In this document: positions 62,901 through 64,000 of the stretch, in pieces | Layout of the letters: every line of letters begins with the position of its first letter | Position numbering within the stretch: the first letter of the stretch is position 1 | DNA from: Anabaena sp. WA102 | GTDB taxonomy: Bacteria; Cyanobacteriota; Cyanobacteriia; Cyanobacteriales; Nostocaceae | NCBI RefSeq assembly: GCF_001277295.1 | Contig: NZ_CP011456.1 | Span: 3,786,001 to 3,850,000 of the forward strand | Length of the DNA: 64,000 bases | Direction: 5' to 3' | Made by a program: the position numbers and the translations under genes | The notes under the pieces: generated by a model | Databases searched by the model: none | What the model was told of the DNA's origin: nothing | What the model saw: the letters and a program-made list of their open reading frames with translations, nothing else

Positions 62901-64000
62901 GAGTTTTGCTACCTTCAACAATTTTGGTGACGCTGCTATATTTCATCTGTTGTAATTCCAGATGTATTCTTTGATTGTCTAAAGCTTTTCCAGTTGCGTC
63001 AGTGACAATGAATTCTATAGGAAAATCTTTGCCAGCGTCAGCGACAAAATTCGTTTTTAAACCAATTATTCGGTTACTGGGTAAAGCGGTAAAACTTTGG
63101 GAATTAGCAACCGATAAATTAGAAATATCACTAATTTGCACATCTACCCGATAAGTCATGGGGTATGGTAAATCTTTAGCTACAGTTACAGTTTGACTAC
63201 TTTTCCCATTCGTATCTAATTTAGTGCTAGTTTGCAAAACATCATTCGTCACATTGGGACTTTCTTCTGGCCAAAACCATTGTCTCCCAAAACTAAATTC
63301 TTCCCAACCTTTAGGGATAAAATTAGTCTGTTTACGAGTGACAAAATATTTAGCTTCTCCCCCTTCAACTGGTGAACCAAATAAATAATTACTTCCTACC
63401 TGCACATCAATTTTGTCATCAATTACTGCAAATTCTTGATTGAGTTTTAAATCAACTTTAAAATTTGGGGGTTTAAATTCTGCTACTCGAAACTCTCCCG
63501 AAATTTCTTGTCCCTTGTTACCTTTAGCTTTAATAGTATAAAAGCCTAAAGGCTGATTTTGAGGAATTGGTAACTCTAAAGAAAATGTACTAAATTGGTT
63601 AGTTGTTTTTGTTCCTAAATCTGTATTTTGTCCATTAGGACTAACTAAAGTTAATTGATAAACGGAATTTTTGTCTTCCTGAATTTTACCTTTTTCTAAA
63701 TAATCTGCAAAAGCAGTAAAAGCAGCTTTTTCTCCGGGTTGATATAATTGTCTATCAGAAAAGATAATTCCTCGTGATTCTGGTTTATCAGCTTCCCAAC
63801 CGGCATCAATTCCATAACCATAAGCACCACTATATTCTTCCGTTCTCGCAAATGCCCAATCTTGATTTTCACTGGCGATTACTAATAATTGTAGTCCGCT
63901 AGATTTTAATTTGGGATAACATTGTATTAATTGATTATTCTCAATGATCAAAATTCCCTTTTCATCAGTTTTTCCAGTTGCACAGGGTACAGGTTGAGGA
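59944..64000 (-). CDS. alpha-2-macroglobulin family protein (5' end outside window)
   Basis: The frame stays open through the right window edge, so the N-terminus is missing; at least 1351 residues are present. MG-domain features: GIIFSDRQLYQPGEKAAFTAF (MG2-type), a central ALATGLPKGWGYGGGFSNG stretch, LPDNLTTWRIMVVATDGNLRFG. At the point where thioester proteins have CxEQ, this one reads LPFAEPAASQLLIAANL, so no thioester. A C-terminal terpenoid-cyclase-like toroid (GGFAAFPGQEKSDPLVSAYA) and bait-like region follow. Probably a periplasmic protease inhibitor or structural protein of the YfaS type. Confidence 0.88.
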   Translation of the reverse strand, partial: PQPVPCATGKTDEKGILIIENNQLIQCYPKLKSSGLQLLVIASENQDWAFARTEEYSGAYGYGIDAGWEADKPESRGIIFSDRQLYQPGEKAAFTAFADYLEKGKIQEDKNSVYQLTLVSPNGQNTDLGTKTTNQFSTFSLELPIPQNQPLGFYTIKAKGNKGQEISGEFRVAEFKPPNFKVDLKLNQEFAVIDDKIDVQVGSNYLFGSPVEGGEAKYFVTRKQTNFIPKGWEEFSFGRQWFWPEESPNVTNDVLQTSTKLDTNGKSSQTVTVAKDLPYPMTYRVDVQISDISNLSVANSQSFTALPSNRIIGLKTNFVADAGKDFPIEFIVTDATGKALDNQRIHLELQQMKYSSVTKIVEGSKTPQNQVEYQTVGKTDITSGNTPETVNLKPTVSGSYRIRANFSNSRDELTATDLQIWVTGENQVFWGGEEKDKLEVKLNKKEFKPGDIATALIQSPYPEGELYFAVIKDKPLYQQVVKIKGGAPQIQFTITPEMLPNAAVEAVLVRQGKPLNQVEPGSLENLAKIGFAAFKVNLTDKYLKVQVNPVEKSLEPGKEANVELELKDHQGNATKGQFTVMVVNEAVLQLTGYRPPNLVDTVYAEQPISTRFSDNRRDVKLAPLATGLPKGWGYGGGFSNGLANTRIREDFQALAYYNGSVISDENGKAKITFKLPDNLTTWRIMVVATDGNLRFGNGDATFITTKPLITNAILPQFARSGDRILAGLSVTNTTTNTGNLTINGELSGSLNFAENNPKTTSLQPKAESATQAYRFPMVAGNLGEGKVTFTTQLNNIADGFTVPLEIKPLEITEQVVETGVSERQVKIPLNIAKNTFREAGGLDIQLASTLIPAIKAPAKQVLENNDLPFAEPAASQLLIAANLQTLTQKYNQTFAEFNPQQQAKLVIAQLQKLQIADGGFAAFPGQEKSDPLVSAYAGESLVIANQNFPNLVDSKIISNLKTYLQKVLANPGQYDFCKQKLCKSQLQLNSLIALAQLGDKRNSFLSDIYQQRDNFDLVTQIKLARYLYQFPEWQNQAQIMRLEFQKNIYETGRTAVVNLPKTWSWMSSNTVTQAQALRLFIDQKTNPEIIDKLLQSLLNLRREGTWESSYNNAQALTALVAYSQLQPTPPNFITTVKLANQKLGETSFNGYQNPSLQMNIPMNQLPQGKRDLWLQKSGRGKLHYLVAYKYRLQGNQPGRFNGLRVTREISKVNEEKTIQKTGMYAFDKPLTLQPGQVFDIGLEVITDHPVDHVVIKDPLPAGFEAVDGSFQTATPALQAKADNWQLGYKTIYKDRIISYADHLEPGVYSLHYLVRSVTPGTFIWPGAEVHLQYAPEEFGRSADSTLDILER

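Overview
The window looks like chromosome from a filamentous, probably Nostocales-type, cyanobacterium. The evidence is the many GCGATCGC (HIP1) sites, the heptanucleotide short tandem repeats (STRR type), and photosynthesis and lipid genes typical of the group: psb30/ycf12, a bciB-type 8-vinyl reductase, and a desC-desA-desB acyl-lipid desaturase cluster. The DNA is AT-rich, and intergenic space is unusually crowded with small inverted-repeat elements and tandem arrays.

Layout. 0.3-2.2 kb: a MoaD/ThiS-like sulfur carrier and threonine synthase, split by a MITE-like element. 2.3-3.8 kb: a large GGCAAGA heptad array and AT-rich spacer. 3.8-18.6 kb: six exported or outer-membrane proteins on the + strand. 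Four carry DUF11-type repeats (one also has an SdrD-like B domain), one is a 1339-residue beta-barrel-like protein with a Pro/Thr-rich repeat region, and one is a beta-helix protein with a C-terminal OmpA peptidoglycan-binding domain. Several overlap by ATGA, so the core is probably one transcription unit building a cell-surface assembly. 19.2-22.0 kb: ychF, tyrA and a DUF1517-type gene. 22.0-25.5 kb: an IS605-type element (divergent tnpB and tnpA) beside a second tnpB. 25.5-30.6 kb: a lipoprotein, a carboxyl-terminal processing protease, and a Ser/Thr kinase fused to an FGE-sulfatase domain whose C-terminus looks like a diversity-generating-retroelement variable region. 30.6-32.7 kb: a 2-kb repeat and pseudogene graveyard. 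32.7-38.0 kb: a DUF1537 kinase, minC-minD-minE and a DAHP synthase. 38.0-39.9 kb: a complete DDE insertion sequence with terminal inverted repeats. 39.9-41.0 kb: more repeats. 41.0-53.3 kb: AMIN protein, Bax-inhibitor-1 family protein, DUF3172, desB/desA/desC, a PLP lyase, a repeat-bounded GxxExxY gene, bciB, hicB-hicA, small unknown genes and two half-size GDT1-type transporters. 53.3-55.7 kb: an AAA ATPase plus TOPRIM-like pair lying between two copies of the 3' end of a YkgJ-type gene, which suggests an inserted defence module. 56-64 kb: psb30, recJ, an exported unknown, and an alpha-2-macroglobulin-like protein running off the right edge.

The mobile-repeat layer is the most distinctive feature. 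One roughly 130-bp element (ends TAAGTAGGT/ACCTACTTA) appears at least six times complete or partial. It carries the GGCAAGA heptads in its core, appears to insert at TA, and at two sites coincides with a stop codon, which its own TAA end rebuilds. The large heptad arrays contain pieces of this element and may have grown from it.
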